This document shows, piece after piece, positions 35,907 through 45,094 of a stretch of DNA of 64,000 bases; the stretch's first letter is position 1; each line of letters starts with the position of its first letter. The translations under genes and the position numbers were made by a program. The stretch comes from an uncultured Croceitalea sp. (lineage in GTDB: Bacteria; Bacteroidota; Bacteroidia; Flavobacteriales; Flavobacteriaceae): positions 992,001 through 1,056,000 of the forward strand of contig CANLWK010000001.1 in NCBI GenBank assembly GCA_947494805.1, given 5' to 3'. The notes beneath the pieces were generated by a model that saw nothing but the letters and a program-made list of their open reading frames with translations, had not been told where the DNA came from and searched no databases.

Positions 35907-37043
35907 TCAATGTCTTACAAAACCCAGTTGGTCAAAAAGTGCTGTGGACCTTTTTAAATAACGCTCTTTATTGGTCTCTTCAAACCAAGCTTTCGAAATC
36001 ACCTGGTTATTGTAGAGCCTGGCGTCTTTCCAATGAGAAATCCCGGGAATTTTGGTATGTGGCCAATCTTCGTTTATGAAACTGAAAGCCTTAATGTTCT
36101 TGTTGTGAATGAAACTAAAAAAGTTGACAAACCACTGATGCCATACCGCAATGGTATCGTCTGCAATACCATTGATGGGGTTTGACTCTGCGATCATTAC
36201 TGGTTTCTTATGTTCTTTGGCAAATTGTAAGACGTTGTCACAATAGGGACCAAAGTCAATACTACCATAAGCATGGCCGAATACGGAAATACCCATCCAG
36301 TCCACATAATCATCACCTGGATACCAAGCAGATAGTTTGCGATTTTTATACGGTTTAGCGGCATATGAGTGCCAAACAAACGCAATATTATCTACACCTT
36401 CAGAACGCAATAGGTCAACGATATGTCGATAGGCTTTTACATATTCTTTTGGGGCTAGTTTGTTGTGGGGCCCATCAAACTCGTAACCAATTCGTAAGTA
36501 AATTGGTCGTTTGGCAGATTTTGCCCAGTCCGCATATTTCTTAACGACCCTGTCATATATACCCTTACCTGTATTTTTGGCAATATTCCATTTTCCTACC
36601 ATCCACAAACCACTTTGCACTACTGTATTCGGAAATTGTTCTACCAACATTTGGTGATCATTGGTATTGCCAACCTCATTGCGATAGGCCTCAGTAACGC
36701 CTTTAAATTCGGTTATTCCCCAGTACGCAGACCAACCGCCCGGGGCTTTTTTATCAGGAAAATTGTCAAGATATTCGGTGATGCGTTCAACCGACTGCCC
36801 CATAATTAATAGTGTTTTTTTAGTTGGTGGAACAAACTTTGTCTTTTGATATGGATAAACAAACTCCGGGTCTACTGTTGTATCTATTTGCGCTACCATC
36901 TTTTGAACGATCAACTCGGTCGTTGGCTGCTTTATAGCAATATTTTTTTGAGACAGGCAGCATGGTGCAAAAAACAACAACATTACCATGGTCAAAAAAA
37001 TAGTTCTGACCTGAAATGAAGGGAGAATGAATTCTCTATCCAT
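35907..37043 (-). CDS. GH26-like glycoside hydrolase (exported)
   Basis: 378 residues from ATG 37043; an ATG at 37082 would overlap the upstream gene by 11 nt and bury the signal peptide. Signal peptide ends near PCCLSQ, with adjacent cysteines that could form a lipobox. The body is a TIM-barrel like family GH26 beta-mannanases: GGWSAYWGI, SGLWMVGKW, the acid/base Glu in YLRIGYEFDGPHN, the WYPGDDYVDWMGISVFGH strand and the nucleophile Glu in KPVMIAESNP. Closest to the uncharacterised GH26-like proteins rather than proven mannanases. No SusCD pair is adjacent. Confidence 0.8.
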   Translation of the reverse strand: MDREFILPSFQVRTIFLTMVMLLFFAPCCLSQKNIAIKQPTTELIVQKMVAQIDTTVDPEFVYPYQKTKFVPPTKKTLLIMGQSVERITEYLDNFPDKKAPGGWSAYWGITEFKGVTEAYRNEVGNTNDHQMLVEQFPNTVVQSGLWMVGKWNIAKNTGKGIYDRVVKKYADWAKSAKRPIYLRIGYEFDGPHNKLAPKEYVKAYRHIVDLLRSEGVDNIAFVWHSYAAKPYKNRKLSAWYPGDDYVDWMGISVFGHAYGSIDFGPYCDNVLQFAKEHKKPVMIAESNPINGIADDTIAVWHQWFVNFFSFIHNKNIKAFSFINEDWPHTKIPGISHWKDARLYNNQVISKAWFEETNKERYLKRSTALFDQLGFVRH

Positions 37044-37071
37044 GTGTAATTCTATATTGAAATTTTTGAGC

Positions 37072-37632
37072 TTATACTTCATCCAACAAATATTTCATAA
37101 TCTGCTCTAGAACACCCATAAAATCTTTAGAGGTATCAAAATAGGTAACGTTGTTTGTTTTGCACGATTGCTTTATCAACTTACTGTGTGCTATCATATT
37201 GTTCACATGGTCCAGAATGTATTCGTCTGACTTGTCAAATAACCAATCATTTTTACCAGAGCTAAACGCTTTGATGTTTTCAAACTTTTTGACAGGGGTG
37301 ATATCTGCGTACCCAACAAAGCAAATTTTCAGATGCTTTGGGTATTTGTTATAAAGCGCTACAATCAATTCGGGCAGTAGTGCTTCGCCTTCAACAATGC
37401 AATCAGTTTCAACATGAAGCATACTTTCAAACATCGCCTTTAAAAAACTCCAGGCTCTTTTGGCGATTTCGTCAGGAAACAAAAGATCATGTATGCCGTA
37501 TTCGGGAATACCGTTGGTAAAGCCCATGATCAGCCAATCAAGTGATAAGTAAGTGACTCCCTTTTTAGCCAACATTTTTTTTGCCAATAAGGTTTTTCCA
37601 GACCTAGATGCCCCACTGATGATGTATATCAT
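37072..37632 (-). CDS. P-loop kinase-like NTPase
   Basis: 186 residues from ATG 37632, which is preceded by an A-rich tract; a TTG 18 nt upstream is in frame. Seen: a Walker A GASRSGKTLLAKKML at the N-terminus, YLSLDWLIMGF, a Walker B-like DCIVEGEALLPE and ICFVGYA. The order resembles small-molecule kinases (adenylate kinase or 2-phosphoglycerate kinase-like), but I cannot name the substrate. It ends 11 nt inside the alternative start of the GH26-like gene. Monocistronic or paired with that gene. Confidence 0.7.
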   Translation of the reverse strand: MIYIISGASRSGKTLLAKKMLAKKGVTYLSLDWLIMGFTNGIPEYGIHDLLFPDEIAKRAWSFLKAMFESMLHVETDCIVEGEALLPELIVALYNKYPKHLKICFVGYADITPVKKFENIKAFSSGKNDWLFDKSDEYILDHVNNMIAHSKLIKQSCKTNNVTYFDTSKDFMGVLEQIMKYLLDEV

Positions 37633-37696
37633 AGTTTTTTTATTGCTCAATTACGATTGACCGGATTACCACCTTAATGCATCAATTTTTTGGATA

Positions 37697-37999
37697 TCAC
37701 TCGGCAAAAACTTCATAATGGGTAACCATCTCAGGGAAATCAATTAAGTAATTTTCGTCTTCAGGATAATACTTGGCTTTTTCAAAATCGGTTCCTGCAA
37801 AATTTTGAATGACCTCTAGATTCTCCCAGTACGTAATTAGTTTAAAGTATGCGAATTCGTCATCTGTCCGTCTTAAAAAAGACAATTTTACGAACCCGTT
37901 TGTTTCTCTATAATCGGGTATTGCACGCATCTTCATAAAATCGGTGTATGCTTCTAGATGCTCAATTTTTGTTTGTCCTTTCCAGATTCGTGCTATCAT
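37697..37999 (-). CDS. Antibiotic biosynthesis monooxygenase-like (ABM) protein
   Basis: 100 residues from ATG 37999 (MIARIWKGQT...), the usual start of this family; an in-frame ATG directly after the upstream stop (38071) would add 24 atypical residues. ABM ferredoxin-like fold: RAIPDYRETNGFVKLSFLRR, ELAYFKLITYWENLEVIQ-like FAYFKLITYWENLEVIQNFAG and YYPEDENYLIDFPEMVTHYEV. Members act as cofactor-free oxygenases or as small binding proteins; the substrate is unknown. It follows the GNAT gene with no spacer. Confidence 0.75.
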   Translation of the reverse strand: MIARIWKGQTKIEHLEAYTDFMKMRAIPDYRETNGFVKLSFLRRTDDEFAYFKLITYWENLEVIQNFAGTDFEKAKYYPEDENYLIDFPEMVTHYEVFAE

Positions 38000-38071
38000 A
38001 TTTCTTTTGGTATTCTTATTGAGTTTGTCCGCCTTTCTACTACCTATGTCTTCATACATCGATAAGTTCAT

Positions 38072-38980
38072 TCATGCATGCGATAAGACAGGAAACATCC
38101 AGTATTTGTCTTTGAAGATATCAATTTTGTCATTTAATATAAATAGGGTGTCCGCTTCTTTTACGATGCTTCTGTCAAAACCTTCAACATTTAAGGGTGT
38201 AAAACCCAATATTGCTTGCTTTGCGCCATTGAATGACATTACCTTGATAACATTGTTCACATCTACATGCTCTTTTGAAAAAACAGCATTGATAGATACT
38301 GCCTCGTTTTCAAAATCAGCAATTATAATCGCTTTGAGCGTTTTACTATAGTATATACTATCTTTTTTGAACGATAAACAGTAGAACATGATCAAAGCCG
38401 TATTATAAAACATTGATAACTTTGAAATAGGCTTTGATAATTGTATTGTTTCAATCAGCAACTCTTTGTCTTTTGCATTGTCGATATTGAGTTTTTTTAT
38501 AGCTGTAATATCGTTGCTCGGGTCAATCAATTTTGAATACTGATATTCATATACGATCTCGAAATTAAATTTAGGGTAAAAGTTAAGAACACTATCATTT
38601 GCGAAAAGGTATACAAAATCAGATTGCTCCTGCCAGATTGCTAACACCTGCTCCATGATGAACCGATTAAGGCCGCGGTTTTGAAATTTTTTATCTGTCA
38701 TTACGGTACCGATCTGGATACCTGTTTTTCTCTCTTCTTCTATAAAAAACTCAATTACGCTTACCGAAACATTAGAAACTATCTTCTGTTCATAAAGCAA
38801 TGCATAGGCAATGTAGTTTTCGGTCCAATAACCATTTAGATACCATTCTTCAAAATTGAAACCAAACGTGGCTTCCGTCAAATTATTAAAACTTGTTCTA
38901 AGTTGTTTGTCGTGCTTAAAATCACTTATAAAGCCATACGACTTTCCATTGAGTATGATATTTTTTATGGTATGATTCAT
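38072..38980 (-). CDS. GNAT family N-acetyltransferase
   Basis: 302 residues. N-terminal acetyltransferase fold with VSNVSVSVIEF, the acetyl-CoA-binding turn QIGTVMTDKKFQNRGLNRFIMEQVLAIW (conserved Q/R-x-x-G-x-G/L pattern) and FVYLFANDSVLNFYPKFNF, followed by a second all-alpha/beta half of unknown role, as in Eis-like two-domain members. Substrate not readable. Its TGA is followed immediately by an in-frame ATG of the ABM gene, suggesting translational coupling. Confidence 0.85.
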   Translation of the reverse strand: MNHTIKNIILNGKSYGFISDFKHDKQLRTSFNNLTEATFGFNFEEWYLNGYWTENYIAYALLYEQKIVSNVSVSVIEFFIEEERKTGIQIGTVMTDKKFQNRGLNRFIMEQVLAIWQEQSDFVYLFANDSVLNFYPKFNFEIVYEYQYSKLIDPSNDITAIKKLNIDNAKDKELLIETIQLSKPISKLSMFYNTALIMFYCLSFKKDSIYYSKTLKAIIIADFENEAVSINAVFSKEHVDVNNVIKVMSFNGAKQAILGFTPLNVEGFDRSIVKEADTLFILNDKIDIFKDKYWMFPVLSHA

Positions 38981-39311
38981 TTTATGTTAAGGCATTTTTA
39001 TGAGCCGTTATTTCTGTTTAAGTGTGGTGTTTTTCAACTGCATTTCCGCGGATAACGAGTTGACCTATGTCATCCTGGTTTCCTACAATACATTTATAGA
39101 ACGAACTTACTACATAGAAAGCAATCTTTAGTATAGAATAGTTTTAATGTTTTTTCTACCGAATCTTAGCTGCAACTGCAGGATTATGATATGTTGTGGT
39201 GATTCTTAATCGAACTTAAAGATAGTTTTTTGAACATTGTTTCTATTTGATTTTGAAATGATTATATAGGTGCACAAATACATTGTTCTAAAGAAATCTA
39301 AGTTTAGAGTG

Positions 39312-39511
39312 AATCTCAATATATAGTTCTTTCAAAATTTCACCCAAACAGACATCGTTTAAAAGAGTTGATTGGCGTTACGTGAAAAGTAGATTTAGCA
39401 ACAAGTGAGGATGACATTTTATAAATTCTTTTGTCAAAGCATTTTTTCTACTGGTCAGAACAGAAGAAGGCAGATTTTCCGTTTAGAGAAAGACTGAAGG
39501 AATTGATTCTC
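39312..39511 (+). repeat. Dispersed intergenic repeat, copy D (long form)
   Basis: Aligns with copy C over about 200 nt, including TCTCAATATATAGTTCTTTC at the start, GAGGATGACATTTTATAAATT in the middle (homologous to GGAATGACACTTT of copy A) and the terminal GATTTTCC...GAAAGACTGAAGGAATTG. Non-coding, diverged. Confidence 0.6.
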
Positions 39512-39616
39512 AAAAAACAAGATTTAGACAATTGTCAATTTGATATTTATCCGACTAAATTACTAGGTTTTTGTGAAAATTTTCAAAATCGTTAGGATAT
39601 TAAAACTTTCTGACGT

Positions 39617-39624
39617 TATATTTG
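39617..39624 (+). promoter_or_regulatory. -7 element of the metY operon promoter
   Basis: TATATTTG is an exact TAnnTTTG match; TTA 22 nt upstream is a weak -33. The predicted start is about 39631, 23 nt before the riboswitch. Confidence 0.55.
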
Positions 39625-39653
39625 TGGCAATAAGTTCAAACACGTATTGAATA

Positions 39654-39757
39654 GTTATCAAGAAAGGTGGAGGGATTAGACCCTGTGAAGCCTTAGCAAC
39701 CCTTTGTTCTATGCAGAGAAGGTGCTAAATTCTACCGACACTGTTCGGAAGGATAAC
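39654..39757 (+). ncRNA. SAM-I (S-box) riboswitch, metY operon
   Basis: P1 GTTATC (39654-39659) / GATAAC (39752-39757). Inside are the S-box hallmarks in order: AAGAAAGGTGGAGGGATTAG, ACCCTGTGAAGCCTTAGCAA, CAGAGAAGGTGCTAAATTCTA and a compact P4 CCGA/TCGG. A segment CTTTCTTATAACT (39789-39801), nearly complementary to the 5' strand AGTTATCAAGAAAG (39653-39666) and followed by T-rich sequence, may be the expression platform. The metY ATG is 176 nt downstream. Confidence 0.93.
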
Positions 39758-39932
39758 CAAAACAGAAGTACTTTCCGGTACATTCTCACTTTCTTATAAC
39801 TTTTTGATTTTACCTAACCGCAGCGTATGTGCAATAGGGTTTGGCTTTTAAATATCATTTTTTATTTCCACAAGTGTGGGGATTTCATTTAAAAACCAGC
39901 ATTTCAAAAAAGGATGCTTAAAACAAAAAATC

Positions 39933-41225
39933 ATGAGTGATCAAAAATTTTCAACAAACGCCTTACACGCTGGGCACGACGTAAGCGCAAACGGTGGTAC
40001 ACGAGCAGTGCCTTTATACCAGAGCACGGCCTATGTTTTTGATGATGCCGATGACGCGGCAGGTCGTTTCAATCTTTCGGTGCCAGGTTTTATTTATACT
40101 CGCCTGAATAATCCGACCAATGACGTTTTAGAACAGCGACTAGCCGCCTTAGAGGGAGGAATCGCATCGGTGGTAACGGCCTCTGGGACGGCGGCGATTA
40201 GTACGGCCTTATTGGTGTTGTTAAAAGCTGGTGACCACATTGTGGCATCGAGCAGCCTATATGGCGGAACATATAACCTATTAAGTGTAACCTTACCCAG
40301 ATTGGGCATAACGACAACTTTCGTTGATCCTGACGAACCCTCAAATTTTGGTGATGCCGTACAAGAGAACACCCGTGCTATTTTTGTTGAATCACTGGGA
40401 AATCCCAAATTGGATGTACTAGATTTAAAAGCAATTTCGTCCGAGGCCAAAAAGGCCAATGTTCCTTTTATTGTTGACAATACAGTTGCGACGCCTGCTT
40501 TGTTGAATCCGATTGAACATGGGGCCAATATTGTTATTCATTCTTTGACCAAATTTATCAATGGCAATGGAACTGCATTGGGTGGTGCCATTATTGATGC
40601 GGGTACTTTTGATTGGTCAAGTGGTAAATTCCCTGAATTTACCGAACCCTCACCAGGCTATCATGGTTTAGTCTACCATGATGTACTTGGTGCCGCGGCG
40701 TTCATTGCCAAGGTACGTATTGAAGGACTTCGTGACCATGGTGCTGCGCTGAGTCCGTTCAATGCTTTTCAGATTATTCAAGGATTGGAAACCCTAGAAG
40801 TACGTATTCAAAAGCACAGCGAAAATGCACTGGCATTGGCGCAATGGCTACAAGAAAAAGATGAGGTTGCTTGGGTCAATTATCCAGGGCTTGAGACCAG
40901 TAAGTACAAGGCACAGGCCGATGCTTATCTGGCCAAAGGCCAAAGTGGTATTGTGACCTTTGGCGTAAAAGGAGGATTTGATTCGGCAAAAAAAATAGCT
41001 GATAACACTAAAATATTTTCTTTGTTGGCCAATATTGGAGATAGTAAGTCTCTAATTATTCACCCTGCCAGTACGACCCATCAGCAATTGGATGATACGT
41101 CTCAAGAGGCAACAGGTGTCACTAAAGATTTGATTCGTTTGTCCGTCGGTCTTGAAAATATTGAAGATTTAAAAACGGATTTAGAAACGGCATTCGCTAC
41201 CATAGATAAATCTGTTTTAGCTTAA
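39933..41225 (+). CDS. metY: O-acetylhomoserine sulfhydrylase (aminocarboxypropyltransferase)
   Basis: 430 residues from ATG 39933; the longer frame upstream reads into the leader. A PLP enzyme of the Cys/Met-metabolism family that replaces the acetyl group of O-acetylhomoserine with sulfide to give homocysteine. Seen: FSTNALHAGHD, ASGTAAISTALLVLLKAGD, NPKLDVLDLKAIS, the PLP lysine in VIHSLTKFINGNGTALGG, and the SLIIHPASTTHQQL C-terminal motif. First gene behind the SAM-I riboswitch; the acetylhomoserine-forming domain is encoded by the next gene 75 nt downstream. Confidence 0.95.
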   Translation: MSDQKFSTNALHAGHDVSANGGTRAVPLYQSTAYVFDDADDAAGRFNLSVPGFIYTRLNNPTNDVLEQRLAALEGGIASVVTASGTAAISTALLVLLKAGDHIVASSSLYGGTYNLLSVTLPRLGITTTFVDPDEPSNFGDAVQENTRAIFVESLGNPKLDVLDLKAISSEAKKANVPFIVDNTVATPALLNPIEHGANIVIHSLTKFINGNGTALGGAIIDAGTFDWSSGKFPEFTEPSPGYHGLVYHDVLGAAAFIAKVRIEGLRDHGAALSPFNAFQIIQGLETLEVRIQKHSENALALAQWLQEKDEVAWVNYPGLETSKYKAQADAYLAKGQSGIVTFGVKGGFDSAKKIADNTKIFSLLANIGDSKSLIIHPASTTHQQLDDTSQEATGVTKDLIRLSVGLENIEDLKTDLETAFATIDKSVLA

Positions 41226-41300
41226 TAGTTACTTGCTTATAGCGTGCGGTTGAGGTACCCATAGGTTCTCAACTGCGCTCGAACGAATAAACACCTTATA

Positions 41301-44300
41301 ATGTTGCATAAACTTGAAATCAAGGACTTTAAAACGCTGAGCGGGCATCAACAAGATATTCAACTGTCATATGAGGTGTTCGGACGACCTTTGCACAGTG
41401 CACCAATAGTTTTGGTCAATCATGCCTTGACCGGTAATTCAAGTGTGGCTGGAGAAAACGGCTGGTGGTCTGATATTATTGGTGAGGGCAAATGTATCGA
41501 CACCAAGGTCTACACGGTTTTAGCATTTAATATTCCGGGTAATGGCTATGACGGATTTGTCATTGAAGACTATAAGCAGTTTGTTGCTGGCGACATTGCC
41601 CATATCTTTTTGATAGGATTACAACAGCTTGAAATTGCTAAATTGTATGCTTTGATAGGTGGCTCGTTGGGTGGCGGTATCGCTTGGGAAATGGCGGCAT
41701 TGCATCCAGAGATTGCCGAACATTTGATTCCCGTTGCTTCAGATTGGAAGTCTACCGATTGGCTTATCGCCAATTGTCAGATTCAAGAACAGATATTGGT
41801 AAATAGTTGGCAGCCCGTTCATGATGCCAGAATGCACGCTATGTTATGCTATCGCACACCAGAATCGTTCAAAGAAAGATTTCAACGCACCACCAATGAC
41901 GATCTCAAGGTTTTCAATGTAGAAAGCTGGTTGATGCATCATGGTAAAAAATTGCAAGAGCGTTTTCAATTGTCAGCCTACAAGTTGATGAATCAATTAT
42001 TAAAGACCATTGATATTTCGCGTAAAGGACGAGAGGCTTTTGATGCATTGCAAGAAAGTGCAACCAATATTCATATTGTCGGCGTGAATTCAGACCTATT
42101 TTTTACTGCTGAAGAAAACAAAGAAACATTTAAGCAATTGGCACAGGCCAATGGAAATGTCACCTATGGCGAAGTACAATCACTCCATGGACACGATGCC
42201 TTTTTGATAGAATTTCAACAATTACAACGGTTACTTGACGGTGTATTTAAAAAGGACGTCACTAATAAGGGGCTCAAGATTTTGAAGTTTGGTGGCAAAT
42301 CGTTGCGTAATGGCGACGGCCTAAAAGGAGTACTTCAAATCATCACTGACAAATATAACAAAGGTGAACGTTTGGGTGTGGTATTGTCTGCAAGGGCCAA
42401 AGCTACCGATACTCTGGAAAGTTTACTGGAACTTGCAAGTAGGGGTAAAGTTGATGATGAAGTTTTGGCAGGTTTTGAGGCTTATCAAAAGTCTACAAGC
42501 ACGGCAGTGGACTTTTCGAAAGAGCTGAAGTACCTATCAAAGCGATTGCATGGTGTTTCATTGTTGGGGGACTATAGTTTAAAGACCAAAGATGAAGTGC
42601 TCTCCATTGGCGAACTGATATCTTGTAAACTCGTTGTTTCTTTACTGAAGGAAGCGGGAATTCCTGCTGTATTAATAGATACCAGAGAATTGTTGAAAAC
42701 CGACAATGGCTTTGGCAATGCCAGAATCAATGAGGCCGTTTCAAAAGAAAATGTATTAACAAAATTTGCGTCGCTAAAAGTTGATAGCGTGCCCATAATA
42801 ACAGGTTTTATCGCAGCAAACGAAAATGGGGAAACGACAACTTTGGGTCGCAATGGTAGTAACTATACCGCGGCATTGTTCGCAAATTATCTAGATGCTG
42901 TCGAGGTCTTGAACTATACTCATGTTGACGGTATTTTTACGGCCAATCCCGATTATGTAAAAGAAGCCAAAATCATTGAGAACCTATCCTATGCGGAGGC
43001 CAATGAACTGGCCAATTTTGGGGCGAAGGTCTTGCATGCCAAAACCATTATTCCGCTGATTGAGAAGAACATTCCGTTGCGAATCCATAATACGTTCAAT
43101 CCTGATTCAAAAGGTACCTTAATCAGTTCAAAGACGCAAAAAGAAGGTATCAAATCGCTTTCGGTCATTGAAAATGTCGCCTTGATCAATTTAGAGGGCA
43201 GGGGGTTGCTCGGTAAGGTAGGTATCGACGCCCGTATTTTTAACACCTTGGGTAGACGCAACATTAGTGTCAGTATTATTTCACAGGGTTCCTCTGAACG
43301 GGGTATTGGTCTGGTGGTGGATGCAGAACAAGCGGCGGAGGCCAAATCAGCTTTGGACGCTGAGTTTGCTGGCGATTATTCCACTAAAGATGTCAATACA
43401 ATTCATATTAAAAAAGACATATCGGTCATATCGATAGTAGGGCAAGATTTGAGCACTTTTCATCAACCTTACAATGCATTGATAAAGAACGGAATCGTTC
43501 CGCTATTGTTCAATAATACCATTTCAGGAAAGAATGTAAGCATCGTAGTCGAAAATGGGTTATTGCACAAAGCGTTGAATGTGATGCACGGACAGATATT
43601 CGGAGTGAAAAAGCGGATTAACCTTGCCATTTTTGGACATGGTACAGTTGGTGGAACATTGATTAATCAGGTATTGGCCTCAAACCATAAGATAAAGGAT
43701 AGAAAAGGGCTTGATTTGCGCATTTTCGCAGTGGCCAATTCAAAAGAAGTAGTTTTAGATGCAGAAGGGGTACAGGACGATTGGCGAGATGAACTTGCCA
43801 TAAAGGGCAAAGCCTATCAATTGGGCGATGTCATACGTTTTGCCAAAGAGCACCATCTTGAAAACCTTATTGCTATTGACAACACAGCAAGTTCAGATTT
43901 TGTAAACCATTACTTTGACTTGATCACCGCCGGATTTGATTTGGTTTCCTCCAATAAAATCGCCAATACATTAGATTTTGACTACTATAAGTTAGTACGG
44001 AAAAATCTTTTGGATCATCAGAAACAATATTTGTACGAAACCAATGTGGGTGCTGGATTACCTTTGATTGATACGATTAAACTACTGCATTTGTCCGGAG
44101 AAAACATCACCCAGATCAAAGGGGTATTCTCTGGTTCTTTGAGTTACATTTTCAATACTTTTTCTGAAAGTGACCAGCCCTTTTCAAAAGTCTTGTTACA
44201 GGCTATGAAGAACGGATATACGGAGCCCGACCCTCGTGAAGACCTATCTGGCAATGATGTTGCGCGAAAACTATTGATTCTCGCGCGCGAGTTGGATCTT

Positions 44301-44687
44301 GAAAACGAATTCAGCGATATTGATATTTTAAATCTGATTCCCGTTGAACTACAAGAGGTCGATTTAAATACGTTTTTACAACAAACCGATATTCTGGATG
44401 CCAAGTTTGAAGCGATTAAAAATGCCCAAGAGCCAGGCCACGTATTGCGTTATGTTGGTGATTTGCATGGTGATTTACAACAAGAGAAAGGAGTTCTAGA
44501 AGTTAAATTGATATCGGTACCCAAAACTAGTGCTTTAGGACAAGTGTCGGGTGCGGATTCGATCATAGAAATTTTTACAGAATCATACGGCGAAAAGCCA
44601 TTGGTGATTCAGGGAGCAGGTGCTGGTGCAGCAGTTACCGCTCGAGGCGTTTTTGGAGATGTTTTGCGTATCGCCGAAAAATTGTAG
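41301..44687 (+). CDS. Trifunctional fusion: homoserine O-acetyltransferase-like / aspartokinase / homoserine dehydrogenase
   Basis: 1128 residues. Residues 1-324: alpha/beta-hydrolase MetX-like domain with GGSLGGGIAWEMA (nucleophile Ser), NSDLFFT (Asp) and SLHGHDAFL (His). Residues about 325-770: aspartokinase starting LKILKFGGKSLRNGDG, with TGFIAANENGETTTLGRNGSNYTAA and ACT regions. Residues about 771-1128: homoserine dehydrogenase with NAD-binding LAIFGHGTVGGTLI, ANSKEV, YETNVGAGLPLIDTIK and GNDVARKLLILARE. Thus aspartate-to-acetylhomoserine steps except semialdehyde dehydrogenase sit in one chain, directly next to metY. The MetX part lacks the usual longer N-terminus. The ThrA-like half is standard; the N-terminal fusion is known in flavobacteria but is not common elsewhere. 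Confidence 0.92.
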   Translation: MLHKLEIKDFKTLSGHQQDIQLSYEVFGRPLHSAPIVLVNHALTGNSSVAGENGWWSDIIGEGKCIDTKVYTVLAFNIPGNGYDGFVIEDYKQFVAGDIAHIFLIGLQQLEIAKLYALIGGSLGGGIAWEMAALHPEIAEHLIPVASDWKSTDWLIANCQIQEQILVNSWQPVHDARMHAMLCYRTPESFKERFQRTTNDDLKVFNVESWLMHHGKKLQERFQLSAYKLMNQLLKTIDISRKGREAFDALQESATNIHIVGVNSDLFFTAEENKETFKQLAQANGNVTYGEVQSLHGHDAFLIEFQQLQRLLDGVFKKDVTNKGLKILKFGGKSLRNGDGLKGVLQIITDKYNKGERLGVVLSARAKATDTLESLLELASRGKVDDEVLAGFEAYQKSTSTAVDFSKELKYLSKRLHGVSLLGDYSLKTKDEVLSIGELISCKLVVSLLKEAGIPAVLIDTRELLKTDNGFGNARINEAVSKENVLTKFASLKVDSVPIITGFIAANENGETTTLGRNGSNYTAALFANYLDAVEVLNYTHVDGIFTANPDYVKEAKIIENLSYAEANELANFGAKVLHAKTIIPLIEKNIPLRIHNTFNPDSKGTLISSKTQKEGIKSLSVIENVALINLEGRGLLGKVGIDARIFNTLGRRNISVSIISQGSSERGIGLVVDAEQAAEAKSALDAEFAGDYSTKDVNTIHIKKDISVISIVGQDLSTFHQPYNALIKNGIVPLLFNNTISGKNVSIVVENGLLHKALNVMHGQIFGVKKRINLAIFGHGTVGGTLINQVLASNHKIKDRKGLDLRIFAVANSKEVVLDAEGVQDDWRDELAIKGKAYQLGDVIRFAKEHHLENLIAIDNTASSDFVNHYFDLITAGFDLVSSNKIANTLDFDYYKLVRKNLLDHQKQYLYETNVGAGLPLIDTIKLLHLSGENITQIKGVFSGSLSYIFNTFSESDQPFSKVLLQAMKNGYTEPDPREDLSGNDVARKLLILARELDLENEFSDIDILNLIPVELQEVDLNTFLQQTDILDAKFEAIKNAQEPGHVLRYVGDLHGDLQQEKGVLEVKLISVPKTSALGQVSGADSIIEIFTESYGEKPLVIQGAGAGAAVTARGVFGDVLRIAEKL

Positions 44688-44743
44688 GTAGTGGGTTTTA
44701 GGCAGTAAACAAAAGGCAATTTGGGCTAACTCAACTGTATTAG

Positions 44744-44765
44744 GTGACTGAGCGAAGTCGAAGCC
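44744..44765 (+). repeat. REP-like element, left copy (inverted relative to right)
   Basis: GTGA followed by CTGAGCGAAGTCGAAGCC, 16 nt before the GIY-YIG ATG. It matches the reverse complement of the copy at 45097-45118 in 21 of 22 positions. Confidence 0.75.
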
Positions 44766-44780
44766 TTAGCTAAACGGCAC

Positions 44781-45078
44781 ATGAAAGGTTATCTCTACAT
44801 TTTTAGATGCTCAGATGGAAGTTACTATACTGGTAGTACTATTGATTTGGATAAAAGAATGATCGAACATCAGGAGGTAAAAGGAGCCAATCATACAAAG
44901 AAGCGATTACCTGTTGAATTGTTTTATGTAGAAGAATATTTGAGAATTGATTCTGCATTCTATGGGAAAACAAATTAAAGGGTGGTCAAGAGCAAAGAAA
45001 GAAGCATTGATAAATGGGAAGTTTGACACCCTACCAAGTTTAGCTGAATGTAAGAATGAAACACATTTCAGATTCTAA
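44781..45078 (+). pseudogene. GIY-YIG endonuclease-like gene (UPF0213/YhbQ type), frameshifted
   Basis: The frame from ATG 44781 reads MKGYLYIFRCSDGSYYTGST (GIY-YIG core), then ANHTKKRLPVELFYVEEY, but ends after 65 residues at TAA 44976-44978. In the +1 frame the family's C-terminus continues without a break: KQIKGWSRAKKEALINGKFD...AECKNETHFRF, stopping at 45076-45078. A small indel near 44961-44968 therefore broke a gene of about 98 codons. Intact relatives are small stand-alone nuclease-fold proteins of unknown role. It is flanked by inverted REP-like repeats and interrupts an otherwise compact methionine operon, so it looks like an inserted element. A sequencing error is not excluded. Confidence 0.8.
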
Positions 45079-45094
45079 AGAGAAAAATAATAGT

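Larger units (their letters stand above)
38981..39653. other. Long gene-free spacer upstream of the met operon
   Basis: About 670 nt without a credible ORF. The first 330 nt hold nothing recognisable. The next 200 nt are repeat copy D (39312-39511), and the remainder contains a weak match to the Rrf2-type operator (CCGACTAAATTACTAGG, 39551-39567; 12 of 17 bases as at 55538) and the promoter of the SAM-I leader. Confidence 0.55.
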
